Positions 1 to 8,559 of a stretch of DNA of 8,814 nucleotides are shown piece by piece. The position numbers and the translations under genes were made by a program. Each line of letters opens with the position of its first letter. Position 1 is the first letter of the stretch. Origin of the DNA: Pseudonocardia mahuensis (GTDB taxonomy: Bacteria; Actinomycetota; Actinomycetes; Mycobacteriales; Pseudonocardiaceae); assembly GCF_018531475.1 (NCBI RefSeq), contig NZ_JAHDTG010000010.1, positions 1 to 8,814 of the forward strand, written 5' to 3'. The notes under the pieces are model-generated. The model saw only the letters and a program-made list of their open reading frames with translations. It did not search any database and had not been told where the DNA came from.

Positions 1-127
1 GCGCGCTCCGCTGACGCTCCGCACGGTGCCGATGCGCGCTCCGCTGACGCTCCGCACGGTGCCGATGCGCGCTCCGCTGACGCTCCGCACGGTGCCGATG
101 CGCGCTCCGCTGACGCTCCGCACGGTG
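1..127. repeat. 33-bp tandem repeat, three full copies plus a 28-bp fourth
   Basis: Three perfect 33-bp units occupy 1-33, 34-66 and 67-99. A fourth matches for 28 bases (100-127) and then diverges into the carB ribosome binding site. The array may begin before the window. The unit length is a multiple of three, so copy-number changes keep frame. Each unit contains the octamer CGCTCCGC twice, 11 bp apart. The lack of any mismatch between copies points to recent expansion or ongoing homogenisation. Confidence 0.97.
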
Positions 128-140
128 AGGAGAACATCTG

Positions 141-141
<1 letters not shown>
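1..141 (+). CDS. carA: Probable C-terminal tail of carbamoyl phosphate synthase small subunit (partial, start outside window)
   Basis: Reading frame 1 is open from the window edge to a TGA at 139-141 that shares its A with the ATG of carB (TGATG), a typical translational-coupling junction. CarA, the glutamine amidotransferase subunit that feeds ammonia to CarB, is the gene expected here in Actinobacteria. None of its catalytic domain lies in the window, so the call rests on position and coupling alone. The visible tail reads as an 11-residue unit, [11 protein letters not shown], three times in a row, then ARSADAPHG and a short end EENI. Such a tail is not a normal part of CarA, whose C-terminus usually stops soon after the amidotransferase fold; it looks like repeat expansion. 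Frame 2 is also open across the repeat and has more G/C at third positions, so it is possible that carA ends upstream and the repeat is non-coding. Confidence 0.5.
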
Positions 142-3433
<3,292 letters not shown>

Positions 3434-3437
<4 letters not shown>

Positions 3438-4291
3438 CCGCGCCGGACGCGACGGGCGTGCGGCGGTTCGGGGCCCGGCTGAGCGACACCGTGGGGGCGC
3501 ACGGGCCGCTGTGCGTCGGCATCGACCCCCACCCGGCGCTGCTGGCCGAGTGGGGGCTGACCGACGACGTGGGCGGCCTGGAACGGTTCGCGATGTCCGC
3601 GCTGGAAGCGCTGGCCGGGCACGTCGCGGTGGTCAAGCCGCAGTCGGCGTTCTTCGAACGGCACGGCTCCGCCGGTGTCGCCGTGCTGGAACGGCTGCTC
3701 GCCGCGGGGGCACAGACCTCCACGCTGACCCTGCTCGACGTCAAGCGTGGCGACATCGGTTCGACCATGGACGGCTACGCCGACGCCTACCTGGGCGTCG
3801 GCGCGCCGCTCGCGGCCGACGCGATCACGCTGTCGCCCTACCTCGGCCTGGGGTCGCTCGCCCCGGCCGTGCGCGTCGCCGTCGATGCCGGCCGCGGGGT
3901 TTTCGTGCTGGCCCGCACGTCGAACCCGGAGGGCGGCGAGGTGCAGCTCGCGGGCTGGGCGGGCCGCAGCGTCGCGCAGACGATCGTCGACGGCGCCGCG
4001 GCGCTGAACGCCGGTGCCGAGCCGCTCGGCGACGTGGGCGTGGTGGTCGGTGCGACGACGGAGCGCGGCCTGGACCTCCGGGCGCTCAACGGCGCGGTGC
4101 TGGCGCCCGGGCTCGGGGCGCAGGGAGCGGGCCCGGCGGACCTGGCGACGCGCTTCGCCGGTGTCGGGGGCCTGGTGCTGCCCACCGCGTCGCGCTCGGT
4201 GCTGCGCCACGGCCCCGATCCGGCCGCGGTCCGCGGGGCCGCGGAGGCACTGCGCGACGAGCTGGACCGCGCGCGGGCGGCCGCCGGGTAG
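3434..4291 (+). CDS. pyrF: Orotidine 5'-phosphate decarboxylase, type 2
   Basis: PyrF decarboxylates OMP to UMP, the last step of de novo pyrimidine synthesis. The 285-residue product fits the longer type 2 subfamily found in Actinobacteria. Visible motifs are GIDPH at 29-33 (substrate binding), [11 protein letters not shown] from K68, and the catalytic signature [11 protein letters not shown] with D102, K104 and D107. Near the C-terminus are [20 protein letters not shown] and PTASRSVL, the last of these in the phosphate-binding region. The frame is open further upstream, to an ATG at 3314, but that stretch lies wholly within carB and reads as low-complexity shadow sequence. GTG at 3434 forms a GTGA overlap with the carB stop, so I chose it. 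Translation is probably coupled to carB, as the local Shine-Dalgarno sequence is weak. It is the last intact gene of the pyrimidine operon here. Confidence 0.95.
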
Positions 4292-4361
4292 CGGTGCTAC
4301 CACCCTGGCCTTCCCCCGCGGCCGTGGGCACCCTGGACGTTTCAGCGAGGGGAGGAGGCCG
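4292..4361. other. pyrF downstream spacer
   Basis: This is a short non-coding gap between the pyrF stop and the decayed response regulator. The octamer CACCCTGG occurs twice, near 4300 and 4329. A purine-rich AGGGGAGGAGG at about 4347-4357 is a good ribosome binding site for the GTG at 4362, showing that an expressed gene once began there. I see no convincing rho-independent terminator for pyrF, so the pyrimidine operon may formerly have run into the lost gene. Confidence 0.5.
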
Positions 4362-4570
4362 GTGGTGGACGTACGCATCGTCGATGACCGGCGGCCGTCC
4401 CGGGCGGTCGCACGGGCCGTCGTGGGTCCGGTCGGGGGGTGGCCGGGTGGCCGCTGCTGTCCACCTACATCGCGGACGACCTTCCGGCCGATGCGGCGAG
4501 TTGTGGCGCGGCGGCCTACATCCGCAAGGAGGACCTGACGCCGGCTGCGCTGCGGCCAGCTGCGGGGTGA
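4362..4570 (+). pseudogene. Remnant of a single-domain response regulator, middle deleted and frameshifted
   Basis: Two pieces of a receiver domain lie in different frames. The first starts at GTG 4362 behind a strong ribosome binding site and reads VVDVRIVDDRRPSRAVARAV, matching the first strand and helix of receivers (the acidic pair after the hydrophobic strand, then the PFRAVARAVV-like helix common in actinobacterial regulators). The second, from 4451 to the TGA at 4568-4570, reads LLSTYIADDLPADAA, then CGAAAYIRKEDLTPAALR. That is the usual receiver end, with the conserved Ser/Thr after strand four and the conserved Lys (YIRK) after strand five. Together they give about 60 residues where a full domain needs about 120. 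The missing centre includes the phosphorylated Asp, and the junction lies near 4428-4450. No signalling function is possible. G/C at third positions is still high, so the loss may be fairly recent. The family call is by pattern, not by a search. Confidence 0.7.
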
Positions 4571-4573
4571 CTC

Positions 4574-4591
4574 GCCGGCGGCGACGCCGGT
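4574..4591 (+). terminator. Hairpin with GCGA tetraloop after the response-regulator remnant
   Basis: CCGGCG (4575-4580) and CGCCGG (4585-4590) pair perfectly around the loop GCGA, a GNRA-type tetraloop, with an extra G-U pair outside (4574/4591). It starts four bases after the remnant's stop codon. There is no T-run, which is common for actinobacterial terminators. It would separate the pyrimidine operon from the mihF operon. Confidence 0.45.
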
Positions 4592-4752
4592 CGCCCGTCG
4601 AGTCCTGTCCGTTTCCTCACGTTCGGTGACGAACCGAGCCGCCCGGTTCCTCTGGCGCGGTGAACGGCAGGTTACGAGACCCTTCTTCGACTCGCGGCGT
4701 GATATCGCCCATCCGAGTGGCGCGTGTGCCAAACCCACTGGTGGTACCCCCG
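4592..4752. other. Non-coding region upstream of the mihF promoter, with two overlapping inverted repeats
   Basis: No gene is seen here. GTTCG (4621-4625) pairs with CGAAC (4630-4634), and GAACCG (4631-4636) pairs with CGGTTC (4644-4649). The two stems share bases and cannot both form. They could be a transcription-factor site or part of a terminator for upstream reading. Base composition is less G/C rich than in the genes, as expected for a regulatory region. Confidence 0.4.
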
Positions 4753-4783
4753 TTGACGACTCGAAAGGGGGCCTGAGTACGTT
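4753..4783 (+). promoter_or_regulatory. Candidate sigma-70-type promoter of the mihF operon
   Basis: TTGACG at 4753-4758 is a near-consensus -35 element. TACGTT at 4778-4783 fits the actinobacterial TAnnnT -10 pattern with a 19-bp spacer; GAGTAC at 4775-4780 is a weaker choice with a 16-bp spacer. Transcription would begin near 4790, leaving a leader of about 70 bases before mihF. It is the best promoter-like sequence in the gap, but no start site is known. Confidence 0.5.
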
Positions 4784-4793
4784 CGCTCAAGAG

Positions 4794-4813
4794 CCTGCGG
4801 GAGCGTCCGCAGG
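4794..4813 (+). promoter_or_regulatory. Stem-loop at the 5' end of the mihF leader
   Basis: CCTGCGG (4794-4800) and CCGCAGG (4807-4813) form a perfect 7-bp stem with a 6-base loop GAGCGT. If transcription starts near 4790, the hairpin sits at the very 5' end of the mRNA, about 45 bases ahead of the start codon, leaving the GGAGGAG ribosome binding site free. A role in mRNA stability would suit a gene for an abundant nucleoid protein, but this is inference. Confidence 0.45.
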
Positions 4814-4858
4814 ATCGATGATTCGCCAGGACTGCACGACCGAAAGACGGAGGAGACC

Positions 4859-5173
4859 GTGGCCCTTCCCCAGCTGACCGAGGAACAGCGTGCTGCCGCG
4901 TTGGAGAAGGCCGCGGCGGCTCGCCGGGCCCGGGCAGAGCTGAAGGACCGGCTCAAGCGCGGCGGGACGACCCTCAAGGAGGTGCTCGCCCAGTCCGACA
5001 CCGACGAGGTGCTCGGCAAGATGAAGGTGTCGGCACTGCTCGAGGCGATGCCCGGCGTCGGCAAGGTCCGCGCCGCGCAGATCATGGAGCGGCTCGAGAT
5101 CGCGCCCAGCCGGCGGCTGCGCGGCCTCGGCGACCGGCAGCGCAAGGCGCTGCTGGCCGACTTCGAGGCGTGA
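4859..5173 (+). CDS. mihF: Integration host factor, actinobacterial type (nucleoid-associated protein mIHF)
   Basis: mIHF is a small DNA-binding protein that bends and compacts the actinobacterial chromosome; in mycobacteria it is essential and was first found as the host factor for phage L5 integration. It is unrelated in fold to enterobacterial IHF. The 104-residue product has the usual length. It has a basic, alanine-rich N-terminal helix (about 8-34), a linker, and a C-terminal helix-two-turns-helix DNA-binding part with [20 protein letters not shown] from V57 and the basic stretch [16 protein letters not shown] from S84. The PGVGKVRA turn (65-72) is the DNA-backbone contact seen in H2TH proteins. 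The GTG start at 4859 follows GGAGGAG at 4849-4855 closely. The gene opens the second operon and overlaps gmk by four bases (GTGA). Confidence 0.96.
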   Translation: MALPQLTEEQRAAALEKAAAARRARAELKDRLKRGGTTLKEVLAQSDTDEVLGKMKVSALLEAMPGVGKVRAAQIMERLEIAPSRRLRGLGDRQRKALLADFEA

Positions 5174-5808
5174 GCTGTAGTCCAGCTCCGCACGACCCCC
5201 CGAGAGGCCGGCTGATCGTTCTGGCCGGCCCCTCGGGCGTCGGAAAGAGCAGTGTCGTCGCGCGGCTGCGCCAGGTGCTGCCCGAGCTCTACTTCAGTGT
5301 CTCGGCGACGACCCGGGCCGCCCGTGCCGGCGAGGTCGACGGCCGGGACTATCACTTCGTGACCCCGGCCGACTTCGACGGGCTCATCGCCCGTGACGAG
5401 CTGCTGGAATGGGCCGAGATCCACGGCGGCCTGCAGCGCTCCGGCACCCCGCGCGAGCCCGTCGAGCGGGAGTTGGCCGCGGGCCGGCCGGTGCTCGTCG
5501 AGGTCGATCTGCAGGGGGCACGCGCGGTCAAGGCCGCGATGCCCGAGGCCGTGACGGTGTTCCTGGAGCCGCCGTCGTTCGACGAACTGGCCCGCCGCCT
5601 CACCAGCCGCGGCACCGAGTCCGCCGCGCAGCTGGCCCGTCGGCTGGACACGGCCCGTGCCGAGATGGCCGCCCGCGACGAGTTCGACGTGGCTGTGATC
5701 AACGACGACCTCAAGGCCGTCGTCGCACGATTGGTACACTTGGCGGTCGATCGCGCGCCGCTTCCGTGCGCGGACCCCGATCTCTCCCCCCAGGAGTCTC
5801 TCCAGTGA
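5170..5808 (+). CDS. gmk: Guanylate kinase
   Basis: Gmk transfers phosphate from ATP to GMP, giving GDP for GTP, dGTP and (p)ppGpp pools. The 212-residue product is of normal length. The Walker A loop GPSGVGKS is at residues 20-27. It is followed by the GMP-binding segment [20 protein letters not shown], the lid-side EWAEIHGGL with SGTPREPV, the strand [14 protein letters not shown], and the FLEPPS region followed by [10 protein letters not shown] and a C-terminal [11 protein letters not shown] helix. The GTG at 5170 overlaps the mihF stop (GTGA). The first codons include the rare TGT and AGT, so an alternative start cannot be fully excluded, but none lies before the P-loop in a better position. 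The 3' end carries a probable promoter for rpoZ (5732-5740), marked by rare codons TTG and GTA, and overlaps rpoZ by four bases. Confidence 0.97.
   Translation: MSCSPAPHDPPRGRLIVLAGPSGVGKSSVVARLRQVLPELYFSVSATTRAARAGEVDGRDYHFVTPADFDGLIARDELLEWAEIHGGLQRSGTPREPVERELAAGRPVLVEVDLQGARAVKAAMPEAVTVFLEPPSFDELARRLTSRGTESAAQLARRLDTARAEMAARDEFDVAVINDDLKAVVARLVHLAVDRAPLPCADPDLSPQESLQ
5732..5740 (+). promoter_or_regulatory. Candidate extended -10 promoter for rpoZ-coaBC inside gmk
   Basis: TGGTACACT is an exact TGn extension followed by TACACT, which fits the TAnnnT -10 pattern. No good -35 element is seen 16-18 bp upstream, as is common for extended -10 promoters. Within gmk this sequence forces the codons TTG-GTA-CAC-TTG, three of them rare in this G/C-rich coding style. 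A start near 5747 would give rpoZ a leader of about 57 bases that can fold (CGCGC 5754-5758 with GCGCG 5768-5772). Confidence 0.45.
5792..5796 (+). promoter_or_regulatory. Ribosome binding site that sets the rpoZ start
   Basis: AGGAG lies eight bases before GTG 5805 and 14 before ATG 5811. The spacing favours the GTG, which also forms a GTGA overlap with the gmk stop. Confidence 0.6.
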
Positions 5809-6083
5809 GCATGCCGCTGACCGGCGCGGTTGCCGGTTCCACGCCCGAAGGCATCACCAACCCGCCCATCGACGACCTGCTCGGCCAGGTCAGCTCCAAG
5901 TACGCCCTGGTGATCTACGCGGCCAAGCGGGCGCGCCAGATCAACGACTACTACTCGCAGCTGGGCGAAGGCCTGCTCGAGTACGTCGGCCCGCTCGTGG
6001 AGCCGGGCCCGCGCGAGAAGCCGCTGTCGATCGCCATGCGAGAGATCCAGGGCGGCCTGCTCGAGCACACCGAGGGCGAGTAA
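5805..6083 (+). CDS. rpoZ: DNA-directed RNA polymerase subunit omega
   Basis: Omega binds the beta' subunit of RNA polymerase and helps its folding and assembly. The 92-residue product carries the actinobacterial omega core: [19 protein letters not shown] from N19, [19 protein letters not shown] from Y38, then EYVGPLVEP and [11 protein letters not shown], and the terminal LLEHTEGE. Its N-terminus is short; the Mycobacterium tuberculosis protein is about 110 residues and differs mainly there. GTG at 5805 is chosen over ATG at 5811 because of ribosome binding site spacing and the overlap with gmk. The gene is six bases ahead of coaBC, so the two are almost certainly cotranscribed. A private promoter within gmk would allow it to be uncoupled from mihF and gmk. 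Confidence 0.97.
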   Translation: MSMPLTGAVAGSTPEGITNPPIDDLLGQVSSKYALVIYAAKRARQINDYYSQLGEGLLEYVGPLVEPGPREKPLSIAMREIQGGLLEHTEGE

Positions 6084-6089
6084 CCCGTC

Positions 6090-7301
6090 GTGAGCGGCCC
6101 CCGCGTCCTGCTGGGAGTGGCCGGGGGCATCGCGGCCTACAAGAGCGCGGAGCTCCTGCGCCGGCTCACCGAGACCGGCCACTCCGTGCGTGTGCTGCCC
6201 ACGGCGTCGGCGCTGGAGTTCGTCGGCGCGGCCACCTTCGAGGCCCTGTCGGGGCAGCCGGTGCAGACCGGTGTGTTCGTCGACGTGCCCGCGGTCCCGC
6301 ACGTCAAGCTCGGCCAGGAGGCCGACCTCGTCGTGGTCGCCCCCGCGACCGCCGACCTGCTGGCCCGGGCCGCACACGGCCGGGCCGACGACCTGCTCAC
6401 CGCCTCGCTGCTCACCGCACGTTGTCCGGTGCTGTTCGCGCCCGCGATGCACACCGAGATGTGGGAGCACCCCGCCACCCAGGACAACGTGGCGCTGCTG
6501 CGCTCGCGCGGCAACGTCGTGCTGGAACCGGCGTCGGGTCGGCTGACCGGCAAGGACACCGGTCCTGGGCGGCTACCGGACCCGGCCGAGATCGCCGAGC
6601 TCGCCCGGTTGCTCCTGGAGCGGGCCGACGCGCTTCCCCGGGATCTCACCGGCCGCCGCGTCGTGGTCTCCGCCGGCGGCACCCGCGAGCCGCTGGACCC
6701 GGTGCGCTTCCTCGGCAACCGGTCGTCCGGGCGTCAGGGCTACGCGCTGGCCCGGGTGGCCGCGCAGCGCGGCGCCGCGGTGACGCTCGTCGCCGCACAC
6801 ACCGCCGAGCTGGGCGACCCGGCGTCGGTCGACGTGGTGCGGGTCGGATCGGCCGCCGAGATGCGCGACGCGATGCTGAGCGCGGTGAAGGGCGCCGACG
6901 CCGTGGTCATGTCCGCGGCCGTGGCCGACTTCAGGCCTTCGGCCCTCGTCGAGCACAAGATCAAAAAAGGGTCGACGGACCCCGAACCGCTGGCGCTCAC
7001 CAAGAACCCCGACATCCTCGTCGAGCTGGTCGGCGGCCGGGAGCCGGGGCAAGTGATCGTGGGGTTCGCGGCCGAGACCGGCGACGCCGACGGCGACGCG
7101 CTGCACCACGGCCGGGCCAAGCTCGCCCGCAAGGGGTGCGACCTGCTGGTCGTCAACGCGGTGGGGGGTGGCCGCGCGTTCGAGGTGCCCGACAACGCCG
7201 GCTGGCTACTCGGGGTCGACGGCTCCGAGACCGAGCTGGCGAACGGGTCCAAGGCGCTGCTGGCGTCGCGGGTGTGGGACGCGGTGGCGGCCCGTCTGTA
7301 G
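6090..7301 (+). CDS. coaBC: Bifunctional phosphopantothenoylcysteine decarboxylase / phosphopantothenate-cysteine ligase
   Basis: CoaBC carries out two steps of coenzyme A synthesis: CoaB joins cysteine to 4'-phosphopantothenate using CTP, and the FMN-containing CoaC half decarboxylates the product to 4'-phosphopantetheine. The 403-residue protein has the usual fused order. The CoaC half (about 1-180) shows the flavin-binding start LLGVAGGIAAYKS, the likely catalytic H71 in VPHVKLG, APATADLLA, and PAMHTEMW at 118-125, where the usual Asn of PxMNxxMW is His. The flap GRLTGKDTGPGRL (150-162) has no Cys. The CoaB half (about 188-403) shows SAGGTREPLDPVRFLGNRSSG with N210, SAAVADFRP, and the KIKK motif at 290-293 with its catalytic lysine. 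GTG at 6090 lies six bases after rpoZ, with a weak ribosome binding site. Earlier names for this gene are dfp and coaB/coaC. Confidence 0.96.
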   Translation: MSGPRVLLGVAGGIAAYKSAELLRRLTETGHSVRVLPTASALEFVGAATFEALSGQPVQTGVFVDVPAVPHVKLGQEADLVVVAPATADLLARAAHGRADDLLTASLLTARCPVLFAPAMHTEMWEHPATQDNVALLRSRGNVVLEPASGRLTGKDTGPGRLPDPAEIAELARLLLERADALPRDLTGRRVVVSAGGTREPLDPVRFLGNRSSGRQGYALARVAAQRGAAVTLVAAHTAELGDPASVDVVRVGSAAEMRDAMLSAVKGADAVVMSAAVADFRPSALVEHKIKKGSTDPEPLALTKNPDILVELVGGREPGQVIVGFAAETGDADGDALHHGRAKLARKGCDLLVVNAVGGGRAFEVPDNAGWLLGVDGSETELANGSKALLASRVWDAVAARL

Positions 7302-7350
7302 GCGCGCGCACTGAGTGAGTGTGTCCCACGCGCTGAGTGCGTCGCGCGCG
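7302..7350 (+). terminator. G/C-rich hairpin just after coaBC
   Basis: GCGCGC (7302-7307) pairs with GCGCGC (7344-7349), and GCAC (7308-7311) pairs with GTGC (7337-7340) across a three-base bulge. The long loop contains CTGAGTG twice (7311-7317 and 7333-7339). It begins at the coaBC stop and has no T-run. It is a plausible terminator of the mihF-coaBC operon, though the sequence could also be a dispersed intergenic repeat. Confidence 0.4.
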
Positions 7351-7481
7351 TCATGATGTCCACGCGTGCGTCGTGGTGCGTGATGGCGAAGGACCCGGCC
7401 GATCTGAGGGGACGTTGTACGCAGGTGCCCCCGTCGCATGTGTCATCTCGTGAACTCGCCCGTGGCTCGGAGAACTGGCCG
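7351..7481. other. Non-coding spacer with a second hairpin
   Basis: CCACG (7360-7364) and CGTGG (7372-7376) form a perfect 5-bp stem around a 7-base loop. A reading frame is open here from an ATG at 7353 into the small gene below, but its codons are mixed and no ribosome binding site precedes that ATG. I see no other gene and no sign of metK. Confidence 0.4.
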
Positions 7482-7613
7482 GTGACGCACCGAGCGGGTG
7501 GCAATCTGTCGGGCGCACGGGTCATCTGCGGTGGCGTCCGGCTGTGGTTCGGCCCGGACGACGCGCCGGTCCTGCTGCTCGCCCCGGTACCGCTGACCGA
7601 GTTCTCGAGCTGA
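7482..7613 (+). CDS. Possible small protein of 43 residues, unknown function
   Basis: I do not recognise this product. The GTG at 7482 follows GGAGA (7469-7473) with eight bases between, a good ribosome binding site. From about codon 13 nearly every codon ends in G or C, and the peptide is compact: RVICGGVRLWFGPDDAPVLL followed by LAPVPLTEFSS. The upstream part of the same frame, open to ATG 7353 (86 residues in all), has much poorer codon character, so I take the later start. There are no signal peptide, membrane segment or known motif. It could instead be the tail of a decayed longer gene. It ends 13 bases before the end of the convergent transporter gene and may share a terminator with it. 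Confidence 0.35.
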   Translation: MTHRAGGNLSGARVICGGVRLWFGPDDAPVLLLAPVPLTEFSS

Positions 7614-7618
7614 CCGGA

Positions 7619-7634
7619 CCGGCGGCTCAGCCGG
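7619..7634. terminator. Hairpin between convergent gene ends
   Basis: CCGGC (7619-7623) and GCCGG (7630-7634) pair around a 6-base loop that contains the transporter gene's stop codon (7627-7629, minus strand). It could stop transcription from both sides. No T-run is present and the stem is short, so support is modest. Confidence 0.3.
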
Positions 7635-8559
7635 CCGGGGACGCCGCGACGCCGGATCGTGCCCGGCGCGCGAGTACCGCGGCGAACACTCCCGCCGGCA
7701 GGAACATCACCAGACCGTAGATCGCCGGCGGGATCGCCATCTCCGCGTCGGCCAGCAGCGCGGGGCTCAGCGCGATCGTGATGGCCAGGACGCTGTTGTG
7801 GATGCCGATCTCCATCGAGCAGGCGATCGCCTGCTGCCGGTTGACCCGGGCGAACCGTGGGACCATGTAGCCGACCGTCAGGCTGATCACCGCGAACAGC
7901 AGCGTCAGCGGCCCGACGAACACGAGCCCGTCCAGCACGATCTCCCGGTTCTCGAGCACAGCGGCCGCGATGACCAGCACCAGGACCAGCACCGACGCGA
8001 TCTTGACGGGGCGGCGCATCCGGCCCGCGAAGGCGGGAGCCAGTCGTCGGATCAGCATGCCGAGCGCGACCGGGACCAACACGATCGCGAACACCTGCAG
8101 GATCTTGTCGAGCTGCAGCCCGATGCCGGCGGACGGACCCGCGAAGTGGGCCAGCGACAGGTTGACCACGATCGGCAACGTCGCCACCGACAGCACCGAG
8201 TTGATCGCGGTGAGTGACACGTTGAGTGCCACGTCACCGCCCGCGAGGTGACTGAACAGGTTCGCGGTGGTGCCACCGGGGGAGGCGGCGAGCAGCATCA
8301 TCCCCGCGGCGAGCGCCGGGGCGAGGCTGAACGCCGTCACGAGACCCAGGCAGATCACCGGTAGCACGACGACCTGGCACGCCAGCGCGATCAACACCGC
8401 GCGCGGATGGGCCAGTACGCGGGTGAAGTCGGCGACGGTGAGGGTCAGCCCGAGACCGAGCATCACGACGCCCAGCGCGACGGGCAGGAGCACGGCGGTC
8501 AGCAGCGACTCCACGGTGAGCACACCCCGGTTCGACCCGGATGCGCCTCCGGTCGGCAC
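7627..8559 (-). CDS. Bile acid:sodium symporter (BASS/SBF) family transporter, possibly PanS-like
   Basis: This is an integral membrane protein of 310 residues with about nine or ten hydrophobic segments, starting near residue 19. It fits the BASS/SBF family (Pfam SBF), sodium-coupled carriers of organic acids. Clear family marks are GLGLTLTVADFTRVL (about 35-49), ASPGGTTANLFSHLAGGDVA from A92 with N100, the crossover helix region LTAINSVLSVATLP, and MEIGIHNSVLAITIA with E250 at the sodium-site position. The substrate cannot be read from sequence. Family members move bile acids, pyruvate, or coenzyme A precursors (Salmonella PanS), and the SPGGTTANL and EIGIHN motifs look more like the bacterial PanS-type group than bile-acid carriers. 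GTG at 8559 has no ribosome binding site and lies inside an inverted repeat; GTG at 8523 (residue 13) would remove a poorly conserved leader. The gene converges on the coaBC side. Confidence 0.9.
   Translation of the reverse strand: MPTGGASGSNRGVLTVESLLTAVLLPVALGVVMLGLGLTLTVADFTRVLAHPRAVLIALACQVVVLPVICLGLVTAFSLAPALAAGMMLLAASPGGTTANLFSHLAGGDVALNVSLTAINSVLSVATLPIVVNLSLAHFAGPSAGIGLQLDKILQVFAIVLVPVALGMLIRRLAPAFAGRMRRPVKIASVLVLVLVIAAAVLENREIVLDGLVFVGPLTLLFAVISLTVGYMVPRFARVNRQQAIACSMEIGIHNSVLAITIALSPALLADAEMAIPPAIYGLVMFLPAGVFAAVLARRARSGVAASPAG

Noticed and set aside
1..127. CRISPR array
   Set aside because: The 33-bp units are directly adjacent with no unique spacers, so it is a simple tandem repeat.
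4626..4877. Plus-strand open frame of 83 codons in the mihF upstream region
   Set aside because: It runs through the promoter, leader hairpin and into mihF in another frame, has no ribosome binding site, and its composition is unlike the coding genes.
5352..6470. Long minus-strand open frame of 372 codons opposite gmk-rpoZ-coaBC
   Set aside because: Antisense shadow of three well-supported genes, with Arg/His/Gly-rich composition and no recognisable motif.
6956..6970. A6 run in coaBC as a programmed frameshift site
   Set aside because: The run encodes the conserved KIKK motif (ATC-AAA-AAA-GGG). The phase does not fit a standard slippery heptamer, and the normal frame continues to a full-length protein.
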